NCBI RefSeq assembly: GCF_003833015.1
Contig: NZ_RJLQ01000011.1
Span: forward strand, 1-64,000
Direction: 5' to 3'
Source: Clostridium sp. E02
Lineage (GTDB): Bacteria; Bacillota; Clostridia; Lachnospirales; Lachnospiraceae
DNA: 64,000 nt
This document shows, piece by piece, positions 7,747 to 17,029 of the stretch. A program made the position numbers and the translations under genes. Below the pieces are notes generated by a model. It was not told where the DNA came from. It saw only the letters and a program-made list of their open reading frames with translations, and searched no databases. Numbering within the stretch: position 1 is the stretch's first letter; every line of letters starts with the position of its first letter.

Positions 7747-8706
7747 TTAGAGGATTCCATAGGCTTGTGATAAGGCAATGATTTTTTTAGCCCAATTATG
7801 ATGTGTCTTATATTCATTCATCCGATCCATCGTTGTGTTTCCCGAAACCAGAAGAGCGGAGTCTTTATTCCAGTTAAGAATTGCGACTGCATCCTCGTAG
7901 TCCTGCTTGGAAACCATATAAGCCTTATTGACAAAGGAAATCTGCTTCGGATGAATGACCGTTTTTCCCACAAATCCATTTAGACGATCTTTTTGCAATT
8001 CCTGTTCAAGACCATTTTTCCAGTGGTAGCCATTATAATATTCCCATACGGGTCCTGAAACAACGTAATCCATTCCAAATACAGTAGAAACGTCGGTCAA
8101 GATATTGGCAACCGGCTTAATATCATAGATGGATTCGTTACTTTTACGTCGAAATCCAAATGCATGGCATAAATCGTTGCCACCAACTCTTATGTTAAGG
8201 ATTAGATCCGAAATCGCATCTAATTTTTCTTTCAATCCATAAAGGATTGAATATCTGTTCTGTAGATGAATCATAGAAAGATTTTCAAAGATTGGCATCA
8301 TATAAACCGTTTGTTCAGAATGAGCATTGATTTCTTTCATTTGATTTATATAGTCATCTGCATTTTCCATAGATATCTTAGGAATAATGAATCCCTTCAC
8401 AATTGATTTTGAATTTTGAAACCGGTTAAACAAATCCGATATCTGTTCTGGCGTTCGGACTCGAATGAAAACTTTGGGAATATAAAATGTATGGTCATTG
8501 AAAGCGTTTGATAAAGTAGTAAGTGTGTTGATTAATGTGTTTTCTGCTTCCTGTACATGAAAGTCATCAATGGTATCTTCAAGGCACAGGGCTAATGAGA
8601 AGTTCTTTCCGAATTTTTCGTTTATAACTGAGTTTGCGACAGTGGTATTTGCTGCAGGGCAATACAAGAGAGGTCCTACACCGTAGCGTAATAATAATGT
8701 ATCCAT
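7747..8706 (-). CDS. HpcH/HpaI aldolase / citrate lyase beta-like enzyme of the Ter module
   Basis: A 319-residue TIM-barrel protein of the CitE/HpcH group. Visible motifs are CLEDTIDD (about residues 41-48, acidic metal or substrate site), MPIFEN, NIRVGGNDLC and GKTVIHPKQI near the end, all typical of the family. The family cleaves or forms C-C bonds in CoA esters or keto-acids with Mg2+. In Ter islands a C-C lyase of this kind belongs to the predicted biosynthetic module. The ATG follows AAGGAG. It is transcribed against the PRTase pair but inside the same island, so it is a separately controlled part of the same pathway. The actual substrate is unknown. Confidence 0.8.
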   Translation of the reverse strand: MDTLLLRYGVGPLLYCPAANTTVANSVINEKFGKNFSLALCLEDTIDDFHVQEAENTLINTLTTLSNAFNDHTFYIPKVFIRVRTPEQISDLFNRFQNSKSIVKGFIIPKISMENADDYINQMKEINAHSEQTVYMMPIFENLSMIHLQNRYSILYGLKEKLDAISDLILNIRVGGNDLCHAFGFRRKSNESIYDIKPVANILTDVSTVFGMDYVVSGPVWEYYNGYHWKNGLEQELQKDRLNGFVGKTVIHPKQISFVNKAYMVSKQDYEDAVAILNWNKDSALLVSGNTTMDRMNEYKTHHNWAKKIIALSQAYGIL

Positions 8707-8738
8707 AATATTTACTTTTCTCCTTATATAGTAAAAAG

Positions 8739-8747
8739 ATTATAGCA
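8739..8747 (-). promoter_or_regulatory. Extended -10 promoter for the lyase gene
   Basis: On the minus strand TGCTATAAT (8747-8739) is a perfect extended -10, about 35 bases upstream of the lyase ATG. No good -35 is visible, as is usual for this promoter class. Confidence 0.55.
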
Positions 8748-8850
8748 TTAAAATGTTGGGAATACTAGTTAATTCCATATGATTCGGTTAGATAGGTTGA
8801 CATACCCTATTCCTGTAAAATGACAAAAAGGTAAAAGTTTGTCGAATTTA

Positions 8851-8879
8851 TTGAGAAAATAATAATATCATGTTATAAT
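8851..8879 (+). promoter_or_regulatory. SigA promoter of the YceG-TelA-TerD operon
   Basis: TTGAGA (8851-8856), a 17-base spacer and a perfect TATAAT (8874-8879). Transcription would start near 8886 and give a leader of about 90 bases. A TTGACA at 8797-8802 lies upstream but has no correctly spaced -10. Confidence 0.8.
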
Positions 8880-8896
8880 GTGGATAATTTATTTAC

Positions 8897-8936
8897 AAAG
8901 GAGTCACTGTTGGAGCAGCTCTTGGTTACAGTATGA
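8897..8936 (+). other. Possible short leader ORF in the 5' leader of the Ter operon
   Basis: A strong AAAGGAG (8897-8903) is followed 6 bases later by TTG GAG CAG (8910), an 8-codon frame ending in TGA at 8934-8936. That stop overlaps an ATG at 8933 that opens another short frame running to about 9004, past the real start at 8977. The strong unused ribosome site is the main evidence. It could be a leader peptide, a remnant of a lost gene, or chance. Confidence 0.22.
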
Positions 8937-8976
8937 TTAAAAAAAGAGGAATCGATATTGAAGGTGATGGCAAACA

Positions 8977-11250
8977 ATGTTTGAACATAAAATTCTCCAA
9001 GATTTAAATGCGTATTTTCTTAAATTGAATCAGAGAGATGGGAAAGGTGTATATTTCTATCGGATTAATGGGTATAGTGAAGAAATTAAATCCTTCATCC
9101 AAAAGTTTTATGAATCGGCAAGACAAACCGGTGTCGTGATAGAAGGGAAAATCCCAAACCCAGATGAAAAGAACTTATCTTATTATTATGAGATGATGGG
9201 TGAGGATTTTCAGCTTCGTATGGGATTTATCACCAGCAGCTTAATAAAATGGCTTCCCCGAATGAATGAATACCAGCGCAATTGTGTTTCTGCTTCTATT
9301 TATGATACATTGGACCGCATGCGAAAAAGTGGAAAGAACGATCACATGCTGAAAAATGCATATGTAAAGTTTATGTGCTGGCTATATTATAAATTTGAAA
9401 GAATTGTGGGTCAGCTTGGACAAGAGCAAGTACCAAAGATATTATATGAAGGGAATATTAGTAATTATGAATTGAAGCTCATTACGATCTTATCAAATGC
9501 GGGTTGTGATGTTGTTTTACTACAATATCACGGTGATAATGGTTATCTATCTTTCGATAAAGAATCAAAACTTTCCATTGCGTATCCTATGACAGGACTT
9601 GGCTCGTTTCCAGAAACGTTTTCAATCAGATGGATTAGAAGCCAAATGGAAGAACAGATGAAAATTCAAAGGATATATGGATCGTTGCCCCAATTGACAA
9701 ATTGTACCAATGCCTGGATAGAAGGGAAAGGATTTTTAGATATCCTAAAAGAGGTTTTGTTACGGGGAGATGATCCAAAGCTTTTTTATAACTGTTTTAT
9801 TAGAATCAATGGAGTGGAAGATAAACTGACGTACATAAATGAACTTTATCAATTTTATTTGCAGTTGAAAAACACGAAGAGAAAGATTGTTATTATTAAT
9901 CATGAAATTACGATACCAACGATGGAGGAGATTGAAAAGATAAGACGAAATAACTATTCCGATTTTGACCAGATGGTCTCTGATTTGTCCGCAAACATTC
10001 AATATGCAGCGAACCATGAATTACAAAAACTGACAAAAAGAGCGTTTATTGATATTTTGGTGGAGGAAAAGAAAGAAAAGGAGATCAATTTAAATAGAAT
10101 TACCAATAAGGCGATATATATTCTATGCTGGTTAAAACGGTATCTGCCTCAGTTATTTCCGGATTGGAAGGCTCCTGATATTGGTTCTTTTATTTTCTTA
10201 GGAGGCTGTAGGAATGAGAACGAATCCATGTTCCTAAAAGTGTTATCCAAACTTCCGATCGATGTTTTGATTTTAAATCCGGATTTAAATAAAAAATGCT
10301 GTCTGGAAGATGCCTTTATCTATGAGATCAATTATAACAATTCTCTGGAAGTGGGACGTTTTCCTTGTGAAAACACAGAGATACATATCGGGACAGCTGC
10401 ATATCATGCCGAACGTGAATTAGATACACTCATGTATCAGGATTCTGGAATGTACAGAGATCAGCAGTGCAGGAATGCTACGGCAATCATATTGAAGACC
10501 ATGTACGAGGAAATCTCTATCTTGTGGGATCAGGAAGTAAAATATCGGCCTAATTTCAGTGTGGTGGATGGCATGGTGAATGTACCGGTGATTTTTGCAA
10601 AAGTTTCTGGCGTAAAAGATCGATTGCTTTCAAATTACTGGTCAGATGTGAAAAAATTAATAACAGACGACACCTACCTGGTTAAGAAAGCACCGTTTAT
10701 AAGTTCTACGGACGTGAATCCGATAAAACCATATGTAACCGAGTTTTTGAAATATGAAAAGGTACAAAGGAATAAGATTAAATCCCATAAAGCTTATCCT
10801 TATGCAGTATTAAGAGAAGAGATGCAGGATTATTTGTTAGACAAATTGCAGTTACTATTAGAGCAAAAGAGCATCAAGGGAACCTTTGAAAATGGTACCG
10901 AATATACGATTATTTCTGTGGTGCTTAATCTTACAAAAGATATTGTAAGACTAATCCAAAAATTTGACTTTACCAGAAAAAATCCTAAATTAATCTATAT
11001 CAATACGACGGAAGCTGTTATATCTTTAGAGGATACCATTCTGATGGCTTATCTTAGTCTGGTAGGATTCGACATTATTTGTTTTGTTCCTACGGGATAT
11101 CAGACCGTGGAGAATCATTTTGCGAAAAAAGTTATGGAAGAGCATCAGATTGGTGAATACATATATGATTTAATTCCACCCAATTTTGATACGATTTCAG
11201 CGAATAGACGCCAGTCATGGCATCAGAAACTATTTATGAGGAGGAACTGA
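8977..11250 (+). CDS. yceG: YceG-like large Ter-associated protein
   Basis: A 757-residue soluble protein without signal peptide or membrane segment. Length and position match YceG of the Bacillus yceC-yceI Ter-type operon, where it lies directly before the TelA homologue YceH, as here (1 base between genes). The N-terminal half contains YFYRINGYSEEIKSFI and a helical segment with CWLYYKFERIVGQLG. The C-terminal half contains GSFIFLGGCRNENESMFLKVLSKLP, which looks Rossmann-like, and VDGMVNVPVIFAKVSGV. No catalytic motif can be assigned. The ATG at 8977 follows GAAGGTGATG; an in-frame stop at 8965 rules out a longer start. The name is by context and length; biochemical function is unknown. Confidence 0.75.
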   Translation: MFEHKILQDLNAYFLKLNQRDGKGVYFYRINGYSEEIKSFIQKFYESARQTGVVIEGKIPNPDEKNLSYYYEMMGEDFQLRMGFITSSLIKWLPRMNEYQRNCVSASIYDTLDRMRKSGKNDHMLKNAYVKFMCWLYYKFERIVGQLGQEQVPKILYEGNISNYELKLITILSNAGCDVVLLQYHGDNGYLSFDKESKLSIAYPMTGLGSFPETFSIRWIRSQMEEQMKIQRIYGSLPQLTNCTNAWIEGKGFLDILKEVLLRGDDPKLFYNCFIRINGVEDKLTYINELYQFYLQLKNTKRKIVIINHEITIPTMEEIEKIRRNNYSDFDQMVSDLSANIQYAANHELQKLTKRAFIDILVEEKKEKEINLNRITNKAIYILCWLKRYLPQLFPDWKAPDIGSFIFLGGCRNENESMFLKVLSKLPIDVLILNPDLNKKCCLEDAFIYEINYNNSLEVGRFPCENTEIHIGTAAYHAERELDTLMYQDSGMYRDQQCRNATAIILKTMYEEISILWDQEVKYRPNFSVVDGMVNVPVIFAKVSGVKDRLLSNYWSDVKKLITDDTYLVKKAPFISSTDVNPIKPYVTEFLKYEKVQRNKIKSHKAYPYAVLREEMQDYLLDKLQLLLEQKSIKGTFENGTEYTIISVVLNLTKDIVRLIQKFDFTRKNPKLIYINTTEAVISLEDTILMAYLSLVGFDIICFVPTGYQTVENHFAKKVMEEHQIGEYIYDLIPPNFDTISANRRQSWHQKLFMRRN

Positions 11251-11251
11251 A

Positions 11252-12403
11252 ATGGGATTAGACTTTAGTAAACCACAGATACAACAGCAGACCCCGAACA
11301 CAGAGATGCAGGTACAGAGCGAAACAGAGGTTCAACCGTACGATATTGTTGCTCAAAGGCAGCAGATGAACAATGAATTGGCCAATTCTGCCGAAGTGGA
11401 CGCTTTGGTAAGTCAAATTGAGATAAATAATTTAGAGACAATCGTTACCTTTGGATCTGGTGCGGCAGAGGAAATATCAAAATGTTCTGACCTTGTTTTA
11501 AACAGCATGAACATGTCGCAGATAGATGGGTCCAGTGAGATGCTCAATACATTAGCTAAGATCATGTCAAAATTTGATATTGAAGAAATAAAGGAAAAAC
11601 CGGGTCTTTTTGGAAAACTGTTTGGAAATCTTAGGAAACAATTAGATAAGATACTTGCGAAATACCATACGATGGGGGAAGAAGTCGATAAAATATATGT
11701 TCAGCTAAAACAATATGAGTCAGAGATCAAACAGTCAAACAAAAAATTGAATACTATGTTTGACTCAAATGTCAACTACTATCATGCATTGGTTAAATAT
11801 ATTCTTGCTGGAGAGCAGGGCTGTAAGGAATTGGAGGAATACATTGCCCAGAGAAAGGCAGACATGGAGTCTTCTGGAGATAATTCCATCCAGTTTGAAA
11901 TTCAGAGTTTGGAGCAGGCATTGATGATGCTTGAGCAGAGAACTCAGGATTTGAGAACGGCTGAGAATGTTGCGATGCAATCCATCCCCATGCTTAAAAC
12001 AATGGAATTTAGTAACATGAATCTGGTTCGTAAGATTAACTCTGCGTTCATAATCACATTACCAGTATTTAAGCAGGCACTGGCTCAGGCTATTATGTTG
12101 AAAAGACAAAAAATTCAGGCGGAAGCGATGTCAGCTCTTGATGAAAAGACCAATGAAATGTTGATTCGAAATGCGCGGAATACGGTAGAACAATCGAAGT
12201 TGACGGCTAAATTGGCTTCAGGCAGCTCCATTAAGATTGAAACACTGGAAACTACGTGGAGAACCATTGTCAATGGTATCGATGAAACCAAGCAGATTCA
12301 GGAGAATGCCAGAAGACAGAGAATTGAGGATCAGTCACGGTTAAATAACATAAAAGAAGAGTACAATAAAATGTATCATATGCCAAATGAGGCTAAGAGA
12401 TAA
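11252..12403 (+). CDS. telA: TelA-family toxic anion resistance protein
   Basis: A 383-residue, mostly helical protein with the TelA signature: an acidic/Gln-rich N-terminus, then KPGLFGKLFGNLRKQLDKILAKYHTMGEEVDKI (split around residue 115-145), long amphipathic helices, and a conserved MLKRQKIQAEAMSALDEKTNEML-type segment near residue 290. The family is linked to tellurite and other stress resistance, but its mechanism is not known. It starts 1 base after the YceG-like gene and is followed at 27 bases by the first TerD, so it sits in the middle of one operon. No membrane segment is seen. Confidence 0.9.
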   Translation: MGLDFSKPQIQQQTPNTEMQVQSETEVQPYDIVAQRQQMNNELANSAEVDALVSQIEINNLETIVTFGSGAAEEISKCSDLVLNSMNMSQIDGSSEMLNTLAKIMSKFDIEEIKEKPGLFGKLFGNLRKQLDKILAKYHTMGEEVDKIYVQLKQYESEIKQSNKKLNTMFDSNVNYYHALVKYILAGEQGCKELEEYIAQRKADMESSGDNSIQFEIQSLEQALMMLEQRTQDLRTAENVAMQSIPMLKTMEFSNMNLVRKINSAFIITLPVFKQALAQAIMLKRQKIQAEAMSALDEKTNEMLIRNARNTVEQSKLTAKLASGSSIKIETLETTWRTIVNGIDETKQIQENARRQRIEDQSRLNNIKEEYNKMYHMPNEAKR

Positions 12404-12430
12404 AATTTAAATTATAGGAGGTAATTCGTT

Positions 12431-13012
12431 ATGCCAATTAATTTATCCAAAGGACAAAAAGTAGATTTAACAAAAGGAAATCCAGGACTTAAAAATATAC
12501 TGGTTGGTTTGGGCTGGGATACAAATGCATTTGATTCTGGCGCAGCGTTTGATTTAGACGCAGCCGCTTTTATGATTGATGAAACTGGAAAATGTCCAAC
12601 CGAAAAAGAATTTGTTTTTTACGGAAATCTGGAACATTCCAGCGAATCTGTAAAACATTTGGGAGACAATTTGACGGGTGAGGGCGATGGGGACGATGAG
12701 CAGGTCCAGATTAATCTGTCCACAATTCCGTCCAATATTACGAAAGTTGCATTTACTGTAACGATTTATGATGCAGAGACAAGAAGGCAGAATTTTGGAC
12801 AGGTATCCAATGCGTTTATCCGAATTGTAGATGAATCAACGAATACGGAATTAATCCGATATGATTTAGGTGAAGATTTTTCTATTGAGACAGCAGTCGT
12901 TGTGGGTGAATTATATCGACATAATGGAGAATGGAAATTTAATGCAATAGGAAGTGGATTCCAAGGCGGACTAGCCGCATTATGTAATCATTTTGGTGTT
13001 GAAGTAGCATAA
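12431..13012 (+). CDS. terD: TerD-family calcium-binding stress protein (first copy)
   Basis: A 193-residue TerD-domain protein of typical length. FDLDA (40-44) and [13 protein letters not shown] (79-91) supply the acidic ligands used for Ca2+ in this family. The C-terminal [20 protein letters not shown] is also characteristic. TerD proteins are cytosolic beta-sandwiches connected with tellurite, phage and acid stress resistance, proposed to form a membrane-associated sensory complex. A strong AGGAGG precedes the ATG. It is very similar to the next gene, with stepwise divergence toward the third, indicating tandem duplication. Confidence 0.93.
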   Translation: MPINLSKGQKVDLTKGNPGLKNILVGLGWDTNAFDSGAAFDLDAAAFMIDETGKCPTEKEFVFYGNLEHSSESVKHLGDNLTGEGDGDDEQVQINLSTIPSNITKVAFTVTIYDAETRRQNFGQVSNAFIRIVDESTNTELIRYDLGEDFSIETAVVVGELYRHNGEWKFNAIGSGFQGGLAALCNHFGVEVA

Positions 13013-13028
13013 TCAGGAGGAGAGCGAT

Positions 13029-13610
13029 ATGCCAATAAACTTGCAAAAAGGTCAGAAGGTAAGTATTACGAAAGGAAATCCTGGTCTCTCGAAAGTTGTA
13101 GTAGGTTTGGGCTGGGATGTAAACCAGTTTGATACAGGTGGTGATTTTGATTTGGATACAGCCGCTTTTTTACTTACGGATACAGGAAAAGTATCAAGGC
13201 CAGAAGACTTTGTCTTTTTTGGAAACTTAAAACATCCTTCTGGTTGCGCAGAACATTTAGGAGATAATCTGACAGGTGATGGAAACGGTGATGATGAGCA
13301 AATTAAGATCAACCTTTCGGTCGTGCCTGAGAATGTTTCAAAAATTGCTTTTACGGTTACGATTTATGAAGCAGAGCTGAGAAGACAGAATTTTGGTCAG
13401 GTCAGCGGTGCTTACATTCGAATTTATAACGAAGCAAATGGAGAAGAATTGTTACGATATGATTTAGGCGAAGATTTTTCAATTGAGTCAGCTGCAGTAT
13501 TTGGTGAATTGTATAAAAACAATGGGGAATGGAAATTCAATGCCATTGGCAGTGGATACCAGGGTGGTCTGGCCGCATTGTGCGCAAATTTTGGAGTCGA
13601 TGTTGGTTAA
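13029..13610 (+). CDS. terD: TerD-family calcium-binding stress protein (second copy)
   Basis: This protein has 193 residues, the same length as the first copy and alignable without gaps along its whole length. It has FDLDT (40-44) and [13 protein letters not shown] (79-91), and ends with [21 protein letters not shown] consensus AGGAGGAG lies before the ATG, 16 bases after the previous stop. The two likely assemble together or are expressed as a dose-doubling pair; which applies cannot be told from sequence. Confidence 0.93.
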   Translation: MPINLQKGQKVSITKGNPGLSKVVVGLGWDVNQFDTGGDFDLDTAAFLLTDTGKVSRPEDFVFFGNLKHPSGCAEHLGDNLTGDGNGDDEQIKINLSVVPENVSKIAFTVTIYEAELRRQNFGQVSGAYIRIYNEANGEELLRYDLGEDFSIESAAVFGELYKNNGEWKFNAIGSGYQGGLAALCANFGVDVG

Positions 13611-13633
13611 ACAAATGATTAGGAGGACAGGAT

Positions 13634-14224
13634 ATGTCGATTAGTTTACAGAAAGGTCAGAAAGTGAGTTTGACCAAAGATAATGCAGGACTCTCAAAAG
13701 TGCTGATTGGATTAGGCTGGGATGAAGTGAAAAGGGCAAAAGGTGGTTTCTTTGCACCGAAACCAATGCCCATTGATTGCGATGCATCTGTTTTATTATT
13801 ACATAATGGGAAACTGATGGATAAGAAAGATATTATTTACTTTGGTAATTTAAAACATGCTTCCGGTACGGTGCAGCATATGGGAGATAACCTGACTGGA
13901 GCCGGAGATGGAGATGATGAACAGATCGTTGTGGACTTGGCTAGAATACCTGCTGAATTCGATAAGATAGTAGTTGTTGTCAACATTTATGAACCGAAGC
14001 AAAGAAATCAGCATTTTGGTATGATTAAAAATGCATCTTGCCGTTTGGTAGATAACAATAAAAACGTTGAGATGTGTAAATATAATCTGACAGATGATTA
14101 TTCAGGGGCAACGGCTCTTATATTTGGAGAAATTTACAGACATGATGGAGAATGGAAGTTTAATGCAATTGGTCAAGGAACCAATGATCCTGGTCTGGGA
14201 GATCTGGTAAAGAGATATAAATAA
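13634..14224 (+). CDS. TerD-family protein (third, divergent copy)
   Basis: This 196-residue TerD-domain protein keeps DNLTGAGDGDDEQ and the [11 protein letters not shown] end. It replaces the acidic FDLDA region with a Lys-rich insert (VKRAKGGFFAPKPMPIDCDASVLLL) and has a different C-terminus lacking the GGLAALC motif. Similar inserts occur in the YceC-like branch of TerD proteins. So this is a specialised paralogue rather than a simple duplicate. Its ATG follows AGGAGGACAG. A hairpin terminator just after the stop separates it from the ATPase gene. Confidence 0.9.
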   Translation: MSISLQKGQKVSLTKDNAGLSKVLIGLGWDEVKRAKGGFFAPKPMPIDCDASVLLLHNGKLMDKKDIIYFGNLKHASGTVQHMGDNLTGAGDGDDEQIVVDLARIPAEFDKIVVVVNIYEPKQRNQHFGMIKNASCRLVDNNKNVEMCKYNLTDDYSGATALIFGEIYRHDGEWKFNAIGQGTNDPGLGDLVKRYK

Positions 14225-14231
14225 AACCAAC

Positions 14232-14281
14232 AAGAGGAAGAAACGATCCGAGATAGGAATATTTCTTTCTCTTATTTTTTG
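14232..14281 (+). terminator. Intercistronic terminator before the P-type ATPase
   Basis: AAGAGGAAGAAA (14232-14243) pairs with TTTCTTTCTCTT (14262-14273), 12 bp with one G-U, followed by ATTTTTTG. With an 18-base loop it may be a partial terminator lowering ATPase expression relative to the TerD genes. Confidence 0.7.
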
Positions 14282-14304
14282 ATAACTGTTTAAGGAGATA
14301 ATCG

Positions 14305-16959
14305 ATGCGATTTACAGGACTTACAGACGAAGAAGTAAAAGCTTCTCAAGAAAAATATGGTACCAATGCCATACCGGACTCAGAACCAACAACATTTTGG
14401 GAGGCGTTTAAGGAAACCTTTGGAGATCCAATGATTAAAATTCTGTTAGCAATCGCTGGTTTAATGATTGTTATGTTTTTCTTTGGGTATTCTGAAATCT
14501 ATGAGCCGGTCGGAACCATTGTGGCTGTATTGGTGGTTGCTTTTGTGACAGCAAAGACCGGAGTTGCCAGTGATACGAAATACAGGGAATTGAAAGAAAG
14601 AAATGAAAAAGACTGCTGTAAAGTATATCGAAATGGTGTTGTTACTGTAATTGAAGTTTCCGATGTTGTGGTAGGGGATAAAGTATTATTACAATCTGGT
14701 GATAAGGTTCCCGCTGATGGGGTCTTGGTAGATGGAAATTTAACGGTTGACAATTCAGCTCTTAATGGAGAGACCGAGGAATGTAAGAAAACGGTAGCAG
14801 AAGAAACCTTCGTTTTAGCGGAGGAAATCACAGGGGATACGTTTGTGGATAAACACTCCCTATTTAAAGGCTCTGTTTTATTTGACGGAGAAGGTGTTTT
14901 GGATGTAAGAAAAGTAGGGCTTAAAACCATGATGGGAAAGATGGCGGAGGAAATGCAGAAGGATGAGCCAGATTCTCCGTTGAAAGTTAAGCTTTCTAAA
15001 TTAGCCAATCAAATCTCTACATTTGGTTATATTGGTGCAATTGTAATTGCTGTATTATATCTCTCTTATTTTGTTATTTCAGCGGGAGGTTTTTCAGCAT
15101 ATGCTTCCATTGGTATGACACAAATTATCAAAGATATTGTGGGGGCACTTTCTTTGGCAGTCGTTATTATTGTCTGCGCAGTCCCAGAGGGGCTTCCACT
15201 TATGATATCGCTGGTGTTGATGCAGAATACAAGCAAAATGTTAGATCATAATGTATTAGTCAGAAAAGCGGAGGGAATTGAGACCGCTGGCTCTTTAAAT
15301 ATTTTGTTCAGTGATAAAACGGGTACGATTACGAAAGGAATGCTGGAAGTTGTTGAATTCATCACTGCAGGAGGAGATTCCATTGAGATACAACAGCTTA
15401 GCAAGTATGGCAAACTAAAGGACTTAGTTGACCTGGCAATTGGTAAAAACACACAGTCCATGTTCGATGAAAAACATAAAGTGATAGGGGGCAATGCAAC
15501 CGAACAGGCGTTGCTTAAGTTTATTGGTGAAGATACATATAAAAAAATGTCTCTTGATAAAGAGTGTAGGGTTAGTTGTTCTCAGGGATTTAACTCTTTG
15601 AATAAGTTCAGCCAGGCGTACATAAGTGATTTGGGAAAAACATTCTACAAAGGTTCTCCTGAAAAATTCCTAGAGGTTGCTAAAATGGCATTGGATATTC
15701 ACGGAAATGAAGTGGAATTAAACTTTGATGAAGTAAATAATAAGATTAATGAATTGGCAACAAAAGCAATGCGCGTATTGGCTTTTGGATATGCAAATCA
15801 AAAATTAGTAGAAAATGAGATTCATGAAGATGTTGTATTGATCGGTCTTGTAGCGATACGGGATGATGTTCGGCCAGAAGCAAAGGAAGCAATTAATGAG
15901 GTGAAAAATGCTGGAATCCAGGTCGTTATGATAACTGGTGACAGACTTGAAACAGCGGTTGCAATTGCTGAGGATGCCGGTTTAATGACAAAATCGAATG
16001 AAATAGCATTGACGTCGGCACAGTTAAATGAAATGCCAGATGATGAAATAAAGAAAATTATAAAAGATATTCGAGTCATTGCACGTGCATTACCAACGGA
16101 TAAATCCAGAATGGTCAGAATATGTCAGGAGATGAATCTGGTTGTTGGTATGACAGGGGATGGTGTAAACGATTCGCCAGCACTTAAGATCGCAGACGTT
16201 GGATTTGCAATGGGCAGCGGAACAGAGGCTGCGAAAGAAGCAGGGAAGATCGTTATCTTAGATGATAATTTTAAATCAATTAAAGATGCCATCTGGTACG
16301 GAAGAACAATCTATCATAATATTTTGAAATTTTGTAAATTCCAGTTGGTCATTAATGTTGCGGCTGTTGTTGTAAGTGCGATTGCTCCGTTTTTTGGAAT
16401 TGAGGAACCGTTAAAGGTAACCCACTTGTTGTTTGTCAATCTTGTAATGGATGGGTTGGGAGCCATCATGCTTGGGAATGAACCGGCATTGGAAAAATAT
16501 ATGGATGAGAAACCAAGGCGCAGAGATGAAAATATTGTGAGTAAAAGTATGTTGGTTCAAATCTGCATTATGGGTCTATGGTTGACCATTTTAAGCTTTG
16601 TATTTTTGAAAAATCCGATTTTTTCTAATCTTTTTGCAAGTAAAGAGCAGCATTTAACTGCCTATTTCGTGTTATTTATAGTAAGTGCATTGTTTAATGG
16701 ATTTAATGTCAGAAATGACGGATACCAAATTTTTAAAGGATTAAATTTAAATCCTGGATTTTTGAGGGTGTTTTTCATCATCATACTTGTTCAGGCGCTT
16801 ATCGTAAATGCATCTATGGTTCCTATAGAAATCTTTAAATGGATTGGAAACATGTTTAGTTGTGTGCCGTTTGGTCTAAACGGCTGGCTTGTTGTAATTC
16901 TGCTATCGTTTACCATGATACCGGTTGATTTGATCAGAAAATACTTTACAAATAAGTAA
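14305..16959 (+). CDS. Calcium-type (PMCA/SERCA-like, P2) cation-transporting P-type ATPase
   Basis: The 884-residue pump has the full P2 layout: a cation-ATPase N domain (GLTDEEVKASQEKYGTNAIP), an actuator region with GETEE, PEGLP in transmembrane helix 4 (about 293-297), and SDKTGTIT with the phosphorylated Asp (about 337). TGDR and GDGVNDSPAL form the hinge (about 616), and a C-terminal helix bundle of four to six segments includes VNLVMDGLGA. PEGLP and the helix-6 Asp favour Ca2+ export, as in bacterial Ca2+-ATPases. In many Ter operons the membrane protein is TerC; none is seen here and this pump takes its place. With three Ca2+-binding TerD proteins upstream, a calcium-linked stress response is a reasonable inference. 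AAGGAG precedes the ATG. Confidence 0.93.
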   Translation: MRFTGLTDEEVKASQEKYGTNAIPDSEPTTFWEAFKETFGDPMIKILLAIAGLMIVMFFFGYSEIYEPVGTIVAVLVVAFVTAKTGVASDTKYRELKERNEKDCCKVYRNGVVTVIEVSDVVVGDKVLLQSGDKVPADGVLVDGNLTVDNSALNGETEECKKTVAEETFVLAEEITGDTFVDKHSLFKGSVLFDGEGVLDVRKVGLKTMMGKMAEEMQKDEPDSPLKVKLSKLANQISTFGYIGAIVIAVLYLSYFVISAGGFSAYASIGMTQIIKDIVGALSLAVVIIVCAVPEGLPLMISLVLMQNTSKMLDHNVLVRKAEGIETAGSLNILFSDKTGTITKGMLEVVEFITAGGDSIEIQQLSKYGKLKDLVDLAIGKNTQSMFDEKHKVIGGNATEQALLKFIGEDTYKKMSLDKECRVSCSQGFNSLNKFSQAYISDLGKTFYKGSPEKFLEVAKMALDIHGNEVELNFDEVNNKINELATKAMRVLAFGYANQKLVENEIHEDVVLIGLVAIRDDVRPEAKEAINEVKNAGIQVVMITGDRLETAVAIAEDAGLMTKSNEIALTSAQLNEMPDDEIKKIIKDIRVIARALPTDKSRMVRICQEMNLVVGMTGDGVNDSPALKIADVGFAMGSGTEAAKEAGKIVILDDNFKSIKDAIWYGRTIYHNILKFCKFQLVINVAAVVVSAIAPFFGIEEPLKVTHLLFVNLVMDGLGAIMLGNEPALEKYMDEKPRRRDENIVSKSMLVQICIMGLWLTILSFVFLKNPIFSNLFASKEQHLTAYFVLFIVSALFNGFNVRNDGYQIFKGLNLNPGFLRVFFIIILVQALIVNASMVPIEIFKWIGNMFSCVPFGLNGWLVVILLSFTMIPVDLIRKYFTNK

Positions 16960-16994
16960 ATCAACAGTTAAATTTCATACGTGCAGCATAGTTT

Positions 16995-17029
16995 AAATCC
17001 GGATATTTGTATATCAAATATCCGGATTT
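16995..17029. terminator. Perfect 15-bp bidirectional terminator overlapping a stop codon
   Basis: AAATCCGGATATTTG and CAAATATCCGGATTT form a perfect stem around a 5-base loop. The last codons and stop of the minus-strand HAD gene lie inside the stem (stop at 17016-17014). T-runs flanking it are short, so efficiency is uncertain. Confidence 0.75.

Noticed and set aside
8797-8821. TTGACA with TAAAAT upstream of the YceG-like gene
   Set aside because: The spacing is only 13 bases; the promoter at 8851-8879 fits much better.
14499-15008. Minus-strand 169-residue frame inside the P-type ATPase gene
   Set aside because: It is a Ser/Thr-rich shadow frame; the plus strand encodes conserved ATPase motifs throughout.
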